In this document: positions 1 through 5,722 of the stretch, piece after piece
Layout: the number at the start of each line of letters is the position of its first letter
How positions within the stretch are numbered: the first letter of the stretch is position 1
Source: Conexibacter sp.
Lineage (GTDB): Bacteria > Actinomycetota > Thermoleophilia > Solirubrobacterales > Solirubrobacteraceae
Assembly: GCA_025964055.1 (NCBI GenBank)
Contig: JAOPZP010000461.1
Span: forward strand, 1-7,714
Reading direction: 5' to 3'
DNA: 7,714 nt
Translations under genes and position numbers: made by a program
Notes under the pieces: model-generated
Seen by the model: the letters and a program-made list of their open reading frames with translations, nothing else
What the model was told of the DNA's origin: nothing
Databases searched by the model: none

Positions 1-473
1 TTGCAGTGGGTCAGCAGCGTGCGCGCCCCGTCGAGGAGGTCGGCGCCGGCGGTGGCCAGCGCGACACTGGCCGCATCCTCGGAGGCGTGCACGCGCTGGG
101 CCTCGGCGCGCGCCGCCGACGCCAGCGTCGACGGGCCGGCGCCCAGCGCGGCGGTCCGGACGCGCTCGACGGCCCAGGCGAGGTTCACGGCGGTGGGTCG
201 CGAGGCGAGCAGGATCTCCGTGCCCTCCTCCAGCGCGCCGAGCGACGGGCGCGCGGCGACCTCCATCGCCAGCCCGTAGGCGGCCGCGATGCCGATGTTC
301 GGCGCGCCGCGCACCGCCAGGCGGGCGATCGCTTGCGCGGTGTCGCGCGCGCCGGTCAGCGAGAGCCACGTCTCGGCGCCGGGCAGCAGCGTCTGGTCGA
401 GGATCGAGAGCCGCCGGCCGTCCCAGCGAACGGCTTGGATGGGATGGGCGCCGACGAGGGTCACGCCGTGCAA
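1..473 (-). CDS. mtnA: S-methyl-5-thioribose-1-phosphate isomerase MtnA (N-terminal part, cut by window edge)
   Basis: MtnA converts 5-methylthioribose-1-phosphate to 5-methylthioribulose-1-phosphate in the cytosolic methionine salvage pathway. The visible 157 residues carry the family hallmarks in order: LLDQTLLP-type N-terminal segment (about 24-31), VRGAP followed by a Gly/Ala helix and AAAYG (54-67), SRPTAVNLAWA (91-101), and LLTHC ending at Cys157, which matches the THCN cysteine proposed as catalytic in Bacillus MtnA (Cys160). The family is about 340-360 residues long, so more than half lies beyond the left edge. I chose the TTG at 473-471 because GGAGG (484-480) sits 5 nt upstream. The in-frame GTG at 464-462 is the alternative, with a 14-nt spacing. 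The gene is divergent from the S55 gene. Family assignment is very secure; only the start is uncertain. Confidence 0.94.
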   Translation of the reverse strand, partial: MHGVTLVGAHPIQAVRWDGRRLSILDQTLLPGAETWLSLTGARDTAQAIARLAVRGAPNIGIAAAYGLAMEVAARPSLGALEEGTEILLASRPTAVNLAWAVERVRTAALGAGPSTLASAARAEAQRVHASEDAASVALATAGADLLDGARTLLTHC

Positions 474-479
474 TCTAGC

Positions 480-484
480 CTCCG
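480..484 (-). promoter_or_regulatory. Ribosome binding site of mtnA
   Basis: On the minus strand GGAGG (484-480) lies 5 nt before the TTG at 473-471 and 14 nt before the GTG at 464-462. This spacing is what decides for the TTG start. It is one of only two clear Shine-Dalgarno sequences in the window, the other being that of grxD. Confidence 0.6.
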
Positions 485-504
485 CGTTGCGCCGCGCCGT
501 TCCC

Positions 505-510
505 TACTGT
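505..510 (+). promoter_or_regulatory. Putative -10 box (TACTGT) of the S55 gene, leaderless type
   Basis: TACTGT fits the actinobacterial TANNNT -10 pattern and ends 9 nt before the GTG at 520. Transcription would then begin at or next to the start codon. No convincing -35 hexamer or Shine-Dalgarno sequence is seen. This is inference from position and pattern. Confidence 0.4.
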
Positions 511-519
511 TGGCGCCTC

Positions 520-2247
520 GTGCTCCGAACCCGCCTCGCGGCGCCCCTCGCCGCCGCCCTGTCCGTCGCCGTCTGCGCCGTCGCCCACGCCGGCGACCCG
601 ATCATGCCGCTGGCCCAGGTCCACGCCGGCATGCACTGCACCGGCTACAGCGTCATCCGCGGCACCGACATCACGAGCTTCGACGTGGACGTCATCGACG
701 TCCTGGCGGGCCCCGACGCGCAGATCCTGGTGAAGGTCAGCGGTCCGGCGGTGGACCAGAGCGGCATCGCGGAGGGCTTCTCGGGCTCGCCCGTCAAGTG
801 CGACGGCGGCGATGGCGTCCTGCGCACGATCGGGGCGATCGCCCAGGGCACCGGCGACTACGGCAACAAGGTCGTGCTCGCGACGCCGATCGAGACGATG
901 CTCGGCGAGCCCGTCGACGTCCCCGCCGGCACCAAGCCGATGTCGCAGAGCCTGAAGCGCAGGGTCCGCGCGCTCGCGACGCCGCTGAGCTTCAGCGGCG
1001 TGTCCGGCCCCGTCGCCACCGCGCTGAAGGCCGCAGGCCGCAAGGCGGGGCGCGCGCTGTACGCCGCGCCCGCCGCACCGCGAGCGACCACGTTCGCGCC
1101 GCAGACGCTGCAGCCGGGCTCGTCGGTCGCCGTCGGGCTCTCGGGCGGCGACGTCGCGGCCGGCGCCGTGGGCACCGTCACCTACACCGACGGCGACGCG
1201 GTCTGGGCCTTCGGCCATCCCCTCGACGGCGCCGGGCGCCGCTCGCTGCTGCTCCAGGACGCCTACGTCTACACCGTCATCAACAACCCGACCGACTCCG
1301 ACCAGCTCACGAGCTACAAGCTCGCCGCGCCCGGCCACGACCTCGGGACGCTCACCAACGACGCTCCCGCGGGCGTCGTCGGGCGCCTCGGCGCGCTGCC
1401 CGACCGCTTCCCGATGCGCGTCACCGCGACCGACCTCGACAGCGGCCGGGTCGCCCACGAGAACCTCGAGATCGCCGATGAGACCGCGGTCGGCCAGCCG
1501 ACCGGCGCGTCGTCGCTGACCCAGGTCGGGCCCGTCGCGATCGCCCAGGCCGCCTACGACATCCTGCGCGGCTCGCCCGCGCGCCAGAGCGGCGAGATGT
1601 GCGTGCGGGTCGCGCTGCGCGAGCGCAAGCAGCCGCTGCGCTTCTGCAACACCTACGTCGGCGGCTCGCCCAGCGCCGCCGGCGCGCCGCTCGTCGCCGA
1701 CTTCGCCGCCGCGGTCGGCCTGCTCGACTCCTACAACTTCGCGACGCTGCACGTCACGGCCGTGGCGGTGAACATCAAGCTGCGCCGGGAGCTGCGCCAG
1801 GCGTACCTGCTGGACGCCAGCGGTCCGCGCCACGCCCGCCGCGGCCACGACGTCAAGGTGCAGCTGGTCGCCCAGAACGTGCGCGGCAAGCGCTTCCGGC
1901 AGACCGTCACCGTCCACGTTCCCAAGTACCTCGCCAAGGGCGCGCACGTCCTGGCGCTCACCGGCACGCCCGCCGATGCGACCGGCGACGCCGCGTCCCA
2001 GGACCTCACCTCGACGTTCACCGTGACGCTCGACGGGGGCGGCCCGCCCGACGACTCGGGGCCGCCGACGGTCAGCGCGCTGGCCGACGCGTTCGCCGCC
2101 ACGGGTCGCGAGGACGGCGTGACGGCGAGCTTCCACGATCCCGGCGACAGCGCCGGGGACACCGCCACCAACGAGGTCGAGGTCCTGCGTGACCCCGCCC
2201 TGCGCATCAGCGGCGCCGTGAGCCTGCGGCTGGACGTGCGCAAGTAG
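520..2247 (+). CDS. Exported SpoIVB peptidase S55 domain-containing protein
   Basis: Predicted 575-residue secreted protein of unknown role. The GTG at 520 gives a classic signal peptide: RTR, an Ala/Leu/Val core, then AHA with likely cleavage after Ala24. The upstream ATG at 289 would overlap mtnA and bury this signal. Residues about 29-120 resemble the serine part of the S55 domain: FDVDVIDVL, then GIAEGFSGSPV with the probable nucleophile Ser88, then IGAIAQG and ATPIETML. Residues about 215-240 (AVGTVTYTDGDAVWAFGHP) resemble the SpoIVB segment holding the catalytic His, here His233. The remainder is probably beta-rich and ends at a stop 21 bp from grxD. Four cysteines of the mature part (40, 94, 361, 376) could pair outside the cell. 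The Ser-then-His order is the reverse of Bacillus SpoIVB, and no PDZ domain is seen. Proteolytic activity is unproven. Confidence 0.85.
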   Translation: MLRTRLAAPLAAALSVAVCAVAHAGDPIMPLAQVHAGMHCTGYSVIRGTDITSFDVDVIDVLAGPDAQILVKVSGPAVDQSGIAEGFSGSPVKCDGGDGVLRTIGAIAQGTGDYGNKVVLATPIETMLGEPVDVPAGTKPMSQSLKRRVRALATPLSFSGVSGPVATALKAAGRKAGRALYAAPAAPRATTFAPQTLQPGSSVAVGLSGGDVAAGAVGTVTYTDGDAVWAFGHPLDGAGRRSLLLQDAYVYTVINNPTDSDQLTSYKLAAPGHDLGTLTNDAPAGVVGRLGALPDRFPMRVTATDLDSGRVAHENLEIADETAVGQPTGASSLTQVGPVAIAQAAYDILRGSPARQSGEMCVRVALRERKQPLRFCNTYVGGSPSAAGAPLVADFAAAVGLLDSYNFATLHVTAVAVNIKLRRELRQAYLLDASGPRHARRGHDVKVQLVAQNVRGKRFRQTVTVHVPKYLAKGAHVLALTGTPADATGDAASQDLTSTFTVTLDGGGPPDDSGPPTVSALADAFAATGREDGVTASFHDPGDSAGDTATNEVEVLRDPALRISGAVSLRLDVRK

Positions 2248-2268
2248 CGCACGCCCAGCGGGGTCGGG

Positions 2269-2664
2269 CTAGGTCAATCGATTCTCGATGCCCAGCGGCG
2301 CGGGGCCGGCGTCGGCCTCGGGCGCCGGGGCCGACTCGGCCTGGGCGAGGCCGAGGGTGTCGGCCAGCTCGCCGGAGCCGGACATCTCGGCGACGATGTC
2401 GGCCCCGCCCACCAGCTCGCCCTCGTGGAACAGCTGCGGGATCGTCGGCCAGTTGGAGAGCGCGGAGAGCTCCTGGCGGATCCGGGGGTCGGGGAGGATG
2501 TCGACGGCCGCGAACGGCGCGTCGAGGGCCTGCAGCGCCGCGACGGTGCGGGCGCTGAAGCCGCACGCCGGCTGCTCGGGCGTGCCCTTCATGAAGAGGA
2601 TGGTCTTGTTGTCGCGGATCGCCTCGGCGATCGCGTCGCGAATGGGGTTGGTGTCGCTGCTCAT
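2269..2664 (-). CDS. grxD: Monothiol glutaredoxin, Grx4/GrxD type
   Basis: Monothiol CGFS glutaredoxins bind a glutathione-ligated [2Fe-2S] cluster as a homodimer or with BolA and pass clusters on in the cytosol. The 131-residue protein shows the whole signature: KGTPEQPACGFS with cluster-binding Cys34, the WPTIPQLF stretch (72-79) with the cis-Pro glutathione-site motif, and GELVGGADIVAEM (82-94) with the GG glutathione-binding motif. The ATG at 2664-2662 overlaps the bolA stop as ATGA, and GGAG (2673-2670) lies 5 nt upstream, so the two are translationally coupled. After the fold ends near residue 106 there is an unusual Ala/Pro/Glu-rich tail of about 25 residues, probably disordered. The gene is convergent with the S55 gene, and I see no hairpin terminator in the 21 bp between them. 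Confidence 0.95.
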   Translation of the reverse strand: MSSDTNPIRDAIAEAIRDNKTILFMKGTPEQPACGFSARTVAALQALDAPFAAVDILPDPRIRQELSALSNWPTIPQLFHEGELVGGADIVAEMSGSGELADTLGLAQAESAPAPEADAGPAPLGIENRLT

Positions 2665-2897
2665 GCCTGCTCCGGAACTCGGGTGGTGAGGGACAACGCG
2701 TGGATCGGGCCGCCGATCTCGGCTCCGAACACGGCGTAGACGAGCTGGTGCTGCTGGATGCGGCTCAGCCCGTCGAAGGTGGGGGAGACGACGGTGGCGC
2801 GGAAGTGATCCCCGCCGCCGGTCCAGTCCTCGACCTCGGCGCTGCTCTGCGGAACGGCCGCCTCGATGCGGCGCTTGATCTCGTCGGTGGTCGGCAT
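2661..2897 (-). CDS. bolA: BolA family protein
   Basis: Small (78 residues) BolA protein. BolA proteins pair with monothiol glutaredoxins to form [2Fe-2S] heterodimers acting in cluster trafficking or iron sensing. The sequence has the family pattern: an N-terminal helix EIKRRIEAAVP, GGGDHFRATVVSPTFDG (27-43), SRIQQHQLVYAVF (45-57), and IHALSLTTRVPEQ near the C-terminus with the invariant His66, a usual cluster ligand in the partner complex. The ATG at 2897-2895 gives the usual BolA length; an upstream in-frame ATG at 3041 would run antisense through erpA and is rejected. It is first in a two-gene operon with grxD (4-nt ATGA overlap) and divergent from erpA. The direct linkage to grxD strongly supports the pairing. 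Confidence 0.95.
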   Translation of the reverse strand: MPTTDEIKRRIEAAVPQSSAEVEDWTGGGDHFRATVVSPTFDGLSRIQQHQLVYAVFGAEIGGPIHALSLTTRVPEQA

Positions 2898-2908
2898 CTC
2901 GTGGCTTG

Positions 2909-2914
2909 AGGGTA
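2909..2914 (-). promoter_or_regulatory. Putative -10 box of bolA-grxD
   Basis: Minus-strand TACCCT (2914-2909) ends 11 nt before the bolA ATG. A second candidate, TATACA (2930-2925), lies inside the dyad and would give a leader of roughly 20 nt. I cannot choose between them from sequence. No good Shine-Dalgarno sequence precedes bolA. Confidence 0.3.
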
Positions 2915-2936
2915 TCGCTATCCTTTGTATAGCGAT
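2914..2936. promoter_or_regulatory. Perfect 8-bp inverted repeat, candidate operator between bolA-grxD and erpA
   Basis: Arms ATCGCTAT (2914-2921) and ATAGCGAT (2929-2936) are exact reverse complements separated by CCTTTGT. The right arm includes the first two bases of the erpA start codon, and the left arm overlaps its likely -10 box. The element is AT-richer than its surroundings. It lies in the only regulatory space available to two divergent Fe-S gene sets, so a dimeric regulator bound here could shut both. The regulator is unknown. I do not recognise it as an established IscR, SufR or Fur site. Confidence 0.55.
2919..2924 (+). promoter_or_regulatory. Putative -10 box (TATCCT) of erpA, leaderless type
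   Basis: TATCCT ends 10 nt before the ATG at 2935, which would place transcription initiation close to the start codon. There is no Shine-Dalgarno sequence upstream, as expected for a leaderless message. It overlaps the left arm of the dyad at 2914-2936. Confidence 0.45.
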
Positions 2937-3321
2937 GACCGGAACCACCGTCTCTTTCCAGGCCAAGGGTGTCCTCTTCACGGAGAAGGGCGCCGAGAAG
3001 GTCCGCGAGTTCCTGGGCTCCCAGGGCGCGGACGTCACCACCGCCGGCCTGCGCGTCGGCGTGCGCGGCGGAGGCTGCTCGGGCTTTCAGTACCAGCTCG
3101 CCTTCGACGACCAGAAGGACGGTGACGTGATCTTCGAGGACCACGGCCTCCGCATCCTGGTCGACGCCCAGAGCCTGCCCTACGTGGACGGCTCGTCGAT
3201 CGACTACGTCGACTCGCTCCAGGGCGCCGGCTTCCAGGTCAACAACCCGAACGTGACCGCCGCGTGCGGCTGCGGATCCTCGTTCCGGGTCGCCGACGAG
3301 GAGCAGGTCTCCGCCGTCTAG
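2935..3321 (+). CDS. erpA: A-type iron-sulfur carrier, ErpA/HesB/IscA family
   Basis: A-type carrier that receives Fe-S clusters from a scaffold and delivers them to apo-enzymes in the cytosol. The 128-residue protein has the three invariant cysteines: Cys48 in RGGGCSGFQYQLAF and Cys111/Cys113 in AACGCGSSFRV. The C-terminal CGCGSSF is closer to ErpA than to IscA or SufA, which usually read CGCGESF. The central VDAQSLPYVDGSSIDYV (76-92) is also typical. The ATG at 2935 starts the conserved fold; the frame stays open upstream to 2866, but that extension runs through bolA. It is divergent from bolA-grxD, and its stop is directly followed by the ATG of the lipoprotein gene. Family membership is certain; the ErpA subtype is likely. 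Confidence 0.95.
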   Translation: MTGTTVSFQAKGVLFTEKGAEKVREFLGSQGADVTTAGLRVGVRGGGCSGFQYQLAFDDQKDGDVIFEDHGLRILVDAQSLPYVDGSSIDYVDSLQGAGFQVNNPNVTAACGCGSSFRVADEEQVSAV

Positions 3322-4626
3322 ATGGGGGCTGCGCGGCTCCTCGTCGCGCTGCTGCTCCTGGCGGCCGCGCTCGCGGTCGCCGCGTGCGGGGACGACACGA
3401 GCGGGCCGCGCGCGCCCGCGAAGGACGAGACGCAGCGCGCGCCTGCGCCTGCGCCTGCGCCGCGCCCCCGTCCGATCGTCCTGGCCACCGGCCTGACCGA
3501 GGCCAATCCGGAGCTGCTGTTCGACGCGGGGGCGGGACGCGACCTGGCGCCCGGCTTCGCCGCCTGGCGCGACCGGCTCATCGCGCTGCGGCCGCGCTAC
3601 CTGCGCGTCCCGATCTACTGGTCGCAGCTGCAGCCCGACGCGGCGCAGCCCGCGCGGCTGGACCAGCCCGCCGACGGGTGCCTGCGCGGGATCCCGCCCT
3701 GCGGCGCCACCAACGGCCTGCGGGACCAGCTCGCGGCGATCGCCTCGCTCCAGCAGGCCGAGGGGCTGCAGGGCGGCCCGGAGGTCGAGGTCGTCATCGC
3801 CGGCGTGCCGGCCTGGGCGGCGAGCCTGCCCAGCGGCTGCGAGCGCTCCGACGCCGGGCCGTCGTCGCGGCCGATCAACGCGGACGGCCTGGCCGCCTAT
3901 CGCACGCTGATCACCCAGTTCGCCGCCCTGGCGCAGCAGCAGGGCGCGCGGGTGCGGTGGTGGAGCCCGTGGAACGAGCCCAACCACCCGGCGTTCATCA
4001 GCCCGCAGCGCGCGGCCTGCTCGGCGTCCTCGCCGTCGCTGGCCCCCGCGGTCTACGCGCAGCTCGTGCGCGCGGCGCGCGACACGCTCGACGAAGTGCC
4101 CGGCGACCAGCAGCTCGTGCTCGGCGAGATGGCCGGCACGACGACGCCCTCGCCGCGGCGCTCGACCGTCCAGGAGATGGTCGCGGCGCTGCCCGACGAC
4201 GTCGTCTGCGCCAGCCGCACCTGGTCCCAGCACGACTACGCGCAGGTCACCCCCGATCCCGGCAAGCCCGACCCGGTCACCACGCTGGAGCAGGCGCTCG
4301 ACGCCCGGCCGTGCACGCGCGGTGCCCACATCTGGGTGACCGAGACCGGCGTCGGCGGCGACCCGCCCGGCGCCACCCGGCCGACCGACGACGCCGCGCT
4401 GCGCGCCCAGTGCCGCGCCCAGGACGGGCTGCTGCGGCAGTGGGCGCAGGACCCGCGGGTCGACGTCGCGTTCCAGTACACCTTCCGCGAGGACACGGCC
4501 TACCCGGTCGGCCTGGCCGACGCCGGCCTGACGCGCGCCTACCCGACCTACGACCTGTGGCGTGCGTGGGGCGGCACCCGGGCGCCCACCGCTGCACCGC
4601 CCCCGTTGCCGGCCGCCTGCGCGTAG
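3322..4626 (+). CDS. Glycoside-hydrolase-like (clan A, TIM-barrel) lipoprotein
   Basis: Predicted 434-residue lipoprotein. The N-terminus has Arg5, a Leu/Ala hydrophobic core and lipobox VAAC with lipidated Cys22, then an Ala/Pro linker (about 40-50). The rest looks like a clan GH-A (beta/alpha)8 barrel: YLRVPIYWSQLQP (about 93-105), WSPWNEPNHP with probable acid/base Glu219, and HIWVTETGVGG with probable nucleophile Glu341. These motifs suit retaining glycosidases of the GH5/GH39 type, but I cannot fix family or substrate. Eight further cysteines (120, 127, 173, 233, 296, 331, 364, 433) could form four disulfides, fitting an extracellular location. Its ATG abuts the erpA stop (TAGATG), and the nearest AGGAG (3299-3303) is 18 nt away, so translation probably depends on ribosomes finishing erpA. 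There is no obvious functional link to Fe-S biology. Confidence 0.8.
   Translation: MGAARLLVALLLLAAALAVAACGDDTSGPRAPAKDETQRAPAPAPAPRPRPIVLATGLTEANPELLFDAGAGRDLAPGFAAWRDRLIALRPRYLRVPIYWSQLQPDAAQPARLDQPADGCLRGIPPCGATNGLRDQLAAIASLQQAEGLQGGPEVEVVIAGVPAWAASLPSGCERSDAGPSSRPINADGLAAYRTLITQFAALAQQQGARVRWWSPWNEPNHPAFISPQRAACSASSPSLAPAVYAQLVRAARDTLDEVPGDQQLVLGEMAGTTTPSPRRSTVQEMVAALPDDVVCASRTWSQHDYAQVTPDPGKPDPVTTLEQALDARPCTRGAHIWVTETGVGGDPPGATRPTDDAALRAQCRAQDGLLRQWAQDPRVDVAFQYTFREDTAYPVGLADAGLTRAYPTYDLWRAWGGTRAPTAAPPPLPAACA
3439..3461 (+). repeat. Short tandem repeat of GCGCCT inside the lipoprotein linker
   Basis: Nearly four exact copies of the hexamer GCGCCT encode the Ala-Pro linker between the lipidated N-terminus and the barrel. 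Because the unit is two codons, gain or loss of copies would only change linker length. Confidence 0.85.
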
Positions 4627-4659
4627 CGGCGCCTTGGCCTGGGGGCCCGGCGGCCTACC

Positions 4660-4680
4660 GGCGACGGCATGACCGTCGCC
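4660..4680 (+). promoter_or_regulatory. Inverted repeat with the DUF2267 start codon in its loop
   Basis: GGCGACGG (4660-4667) and CCGTCGCC (4673-4680) are exact reverse complements flanking CATGA, so the ATG at 4669-4671 lies in a 5-nt loop. Seven of the eight pairs are G-C. No Shine-Dalgarno sequence is present upstream. In a read-through transcript from the lipoprotein gene this hairpin would cover the initiation region. Whether it regulates anything is inference; GC-rich DNA produces such repeats by chance fairly often. Confidence 0.4.
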
Positions 4681-5106
4681 AGCGTGCACTCCGTCGAACG
4701 AACCGTCCACAAGACCAACGAGTGGCTGAAGGACCTGGACGAGGAGCTCGGCATCGACGAGCGCGACGACGCATGGCGCATCCTGCGCGGGTTCCTCCCG
4801 GTCCTGCGCGACCGGCTCACGATCGACGAGGGCGCGCACCTCGCCGCCGAGCTGACCCCGCTCGTGCGCGGCGTCTTCTACGAGGGCTTCGATCCCGGGC
4901 ACCAGCCCGAGAAGATCCGCGACGCCGACACGTTCATCGCGCGCATCGGGGAGCGGACCGAGATCGCCGATCCCGAGGAGGCCGCGCTCGCCGCCGTCGC
5001 GGTGACCAACGTGATGGCGCGCCACGTCGCCAAGGGCGAGCTCGACGACGTCCTGTCGCAGCTGCCCCAGCCGCTGCGCGAGGTGCTGCAGCCGGTCGAG
5101 ATCTAG
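4669..5106 (+). CDS. DUF2267 domain-containing protein
   Basis: 145-residue, probably cytosolic all-helical protein covering essentially one DUF2267 domain, whose biochemical role is not known to me. Recognisable features are the opening VERTVHKTNEWLKDL, an AWRILRGFLPVLRDRLTIDEGAHLAAELTPLVRGVFYEGFDP block (about 33-74), PEKIRDADTFIARI, and the C-terminal helices ARHVAKGELDDVLSQLP and REVL. There is no signal peptide or membrane segment. The ATG at 4669 is the only good start after the in-frame stop of the preceding gene; a GTG at 4684 is possible but would drop five residues. It lies 42 nt downstream of the lipoprotein gene and is convergent with the glycosylase gene, the two stops overlapping at 5103-5106. 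Confidence 0.88.
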   Translation: MTVASVHSVERTVHKTNEWLKDLDEELGIDERDDAWRILRGFLPVLRDRLTIDEGAHLAAELTPLVRGVFYEGFDPGHQPEKIRDADTFIARIGERTEIADPEEAALAAVAVTNVMARHVAKGELDDVLSQLPQPLREVLQPVEI

Positions 5107-5714
5107 ACCGGCGCCACCTGCAGCGAGCGCCACAGGACCGAGCACGCGGTGGTGCGGTAGGGCCGCCAGGGCTCGGCGAGCGCGATGAGCCCGTCGCGCG
5201 TGGGCAAGTCGTCCAGCCCGTAGGCGCGCTCGACGGCGCGGCGGATCCCGAGGTCGCCGACCGCCAGGACGTCGGGGCGGCCGAGCTCGGCGATGAGGTA
5301 GATCTGCGCCGTCCACTCGCCGATGCCCTTGACCGCGCTGAGCGCGGCGATCAGCTCGTCGTCGCCGAGCGCGGCCAGGTGGGCGAAGTCGAGGCGGCCG
5401 TCGACGACGTCCTCGGCCAGCGCGCGCAGCGTCACGGTCTTGGCCCGCGACAGGCCGACGGCCTGGCGCAGCTCGTCGGGATCCTCGGCCAGCAGCTCCT
5501 CCGGCGCCGGCGGCCGGCCGCCGAAGCGCTCCACCAGCCGGCCGTAGATCGCCCGCGCCGCGGCGACCGACAGCTGCTGGCCGCAGATCACGCGCATCAG
5601 GGCGCCGTAGGGATCGCCGGTCGGCAGGCGCACCGGCGGCGGACCGGCGTCGCCGATCAGCCGCGCGAGGACCGGATCGACGGCGCGCAGGTGGGCGACC
5701 GCGGCGCGCCCCAT
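5103..5714 (-). CDS. DNA-3-methyladenine glycosylase II family protein (AlkA-like, HhH-GPD)
   Basis: Base-excision-repair glycosylase that removes alkylated bases from DNA. The 203-residue protein is the catalytic HhH-GPD part only: an N-terminal PYGALMRVICGQQLSVAAA helix region (35-53), the helix-hairpin-helix VKGIGEWTAQIYL (128-140), and AVGDLGIRRAV (151-161) with the catalytic aspartate Asp154. It lacks the extra N-terminal domain of E. coli AlkA and Ada-type regulatory segments, like many short bacterial homologues. The ATG at 5714-5712 lies 8 nt after the chdC stop, so the two genes are probably co-transcribed. No Shine-Dalgarno sequence is visible, which suggests translation relies on coupling. 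The last codons converge with the DUF2267 gene. The exact lesion range cannot be told from sequence. Confidence 0.88.
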   Translation of the reverse strand: MGRAAVAHLRAVDPVLARLIGDAGPPPVRLPTGDPYGALMRVICGQQLSVAAARAIYGRLVERFGGRPPAPEELLAEDPDELRQAVGLSRAKTVTLRALAEDVVDGRLDFAHLAALGDDELIAALSAVKGIGEWTAQIYLIAELGRPDVLAVGDLGIRRAVERAYGLDDLPTRDGLIALAEPWRPYRTTACSVLWRSLQVAPV

Positions 5715-5722
5715 CCGGGGGG

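Noticed and set aside
289..519. An upstream ATG start for the S55 gene
   Set aside because: It would overlap mtnA antisense and place the signal peptide internally; GTG 520 gives a proper signal peptide and has a -10-like box in front.
475..2136. A 553-codon minus-strand open frame opposite the S55 gene
   Set aside because: Low-complexity Arg/Gly/Asp/Val composition with no recognisable domain, whereas the plus strand carries a signal peptide and S55 motifs.
2248..2268. Intrinsic terminator between the convergent S55 and grxD genes
   Set aside because: The 21-bp spacer has no stable stem with a T-run on either strand; only short GC-rich similarities are present.
3439..3461. GCGCCT repeats as a possible CRISPR or mobile-element signal
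   Set aside because: The units are contiguous hexamers without spacers and in frame, coding an Ala-Pro linker.
4627..4668. Intrinsic terminator after the lipoprotein gene
   Set aside because: There are GC-rich palindromic bits (GGCGCC, GGGCCC) but no following T-run; the only clean stem is the one around the DUF2267 ATG.
2269..5316. A 1015-codon open frame on the minus strand joining the glutaredoxin to antisense sequence of erpA, the lipoprotein and DUF2267 genes
   Set aside because: Only its last 131 codons are real (grxD). The rest is Arg/Gly/Ala-rich shadow of well-supported genes on the other strand, typical of very GC-rich DNA.
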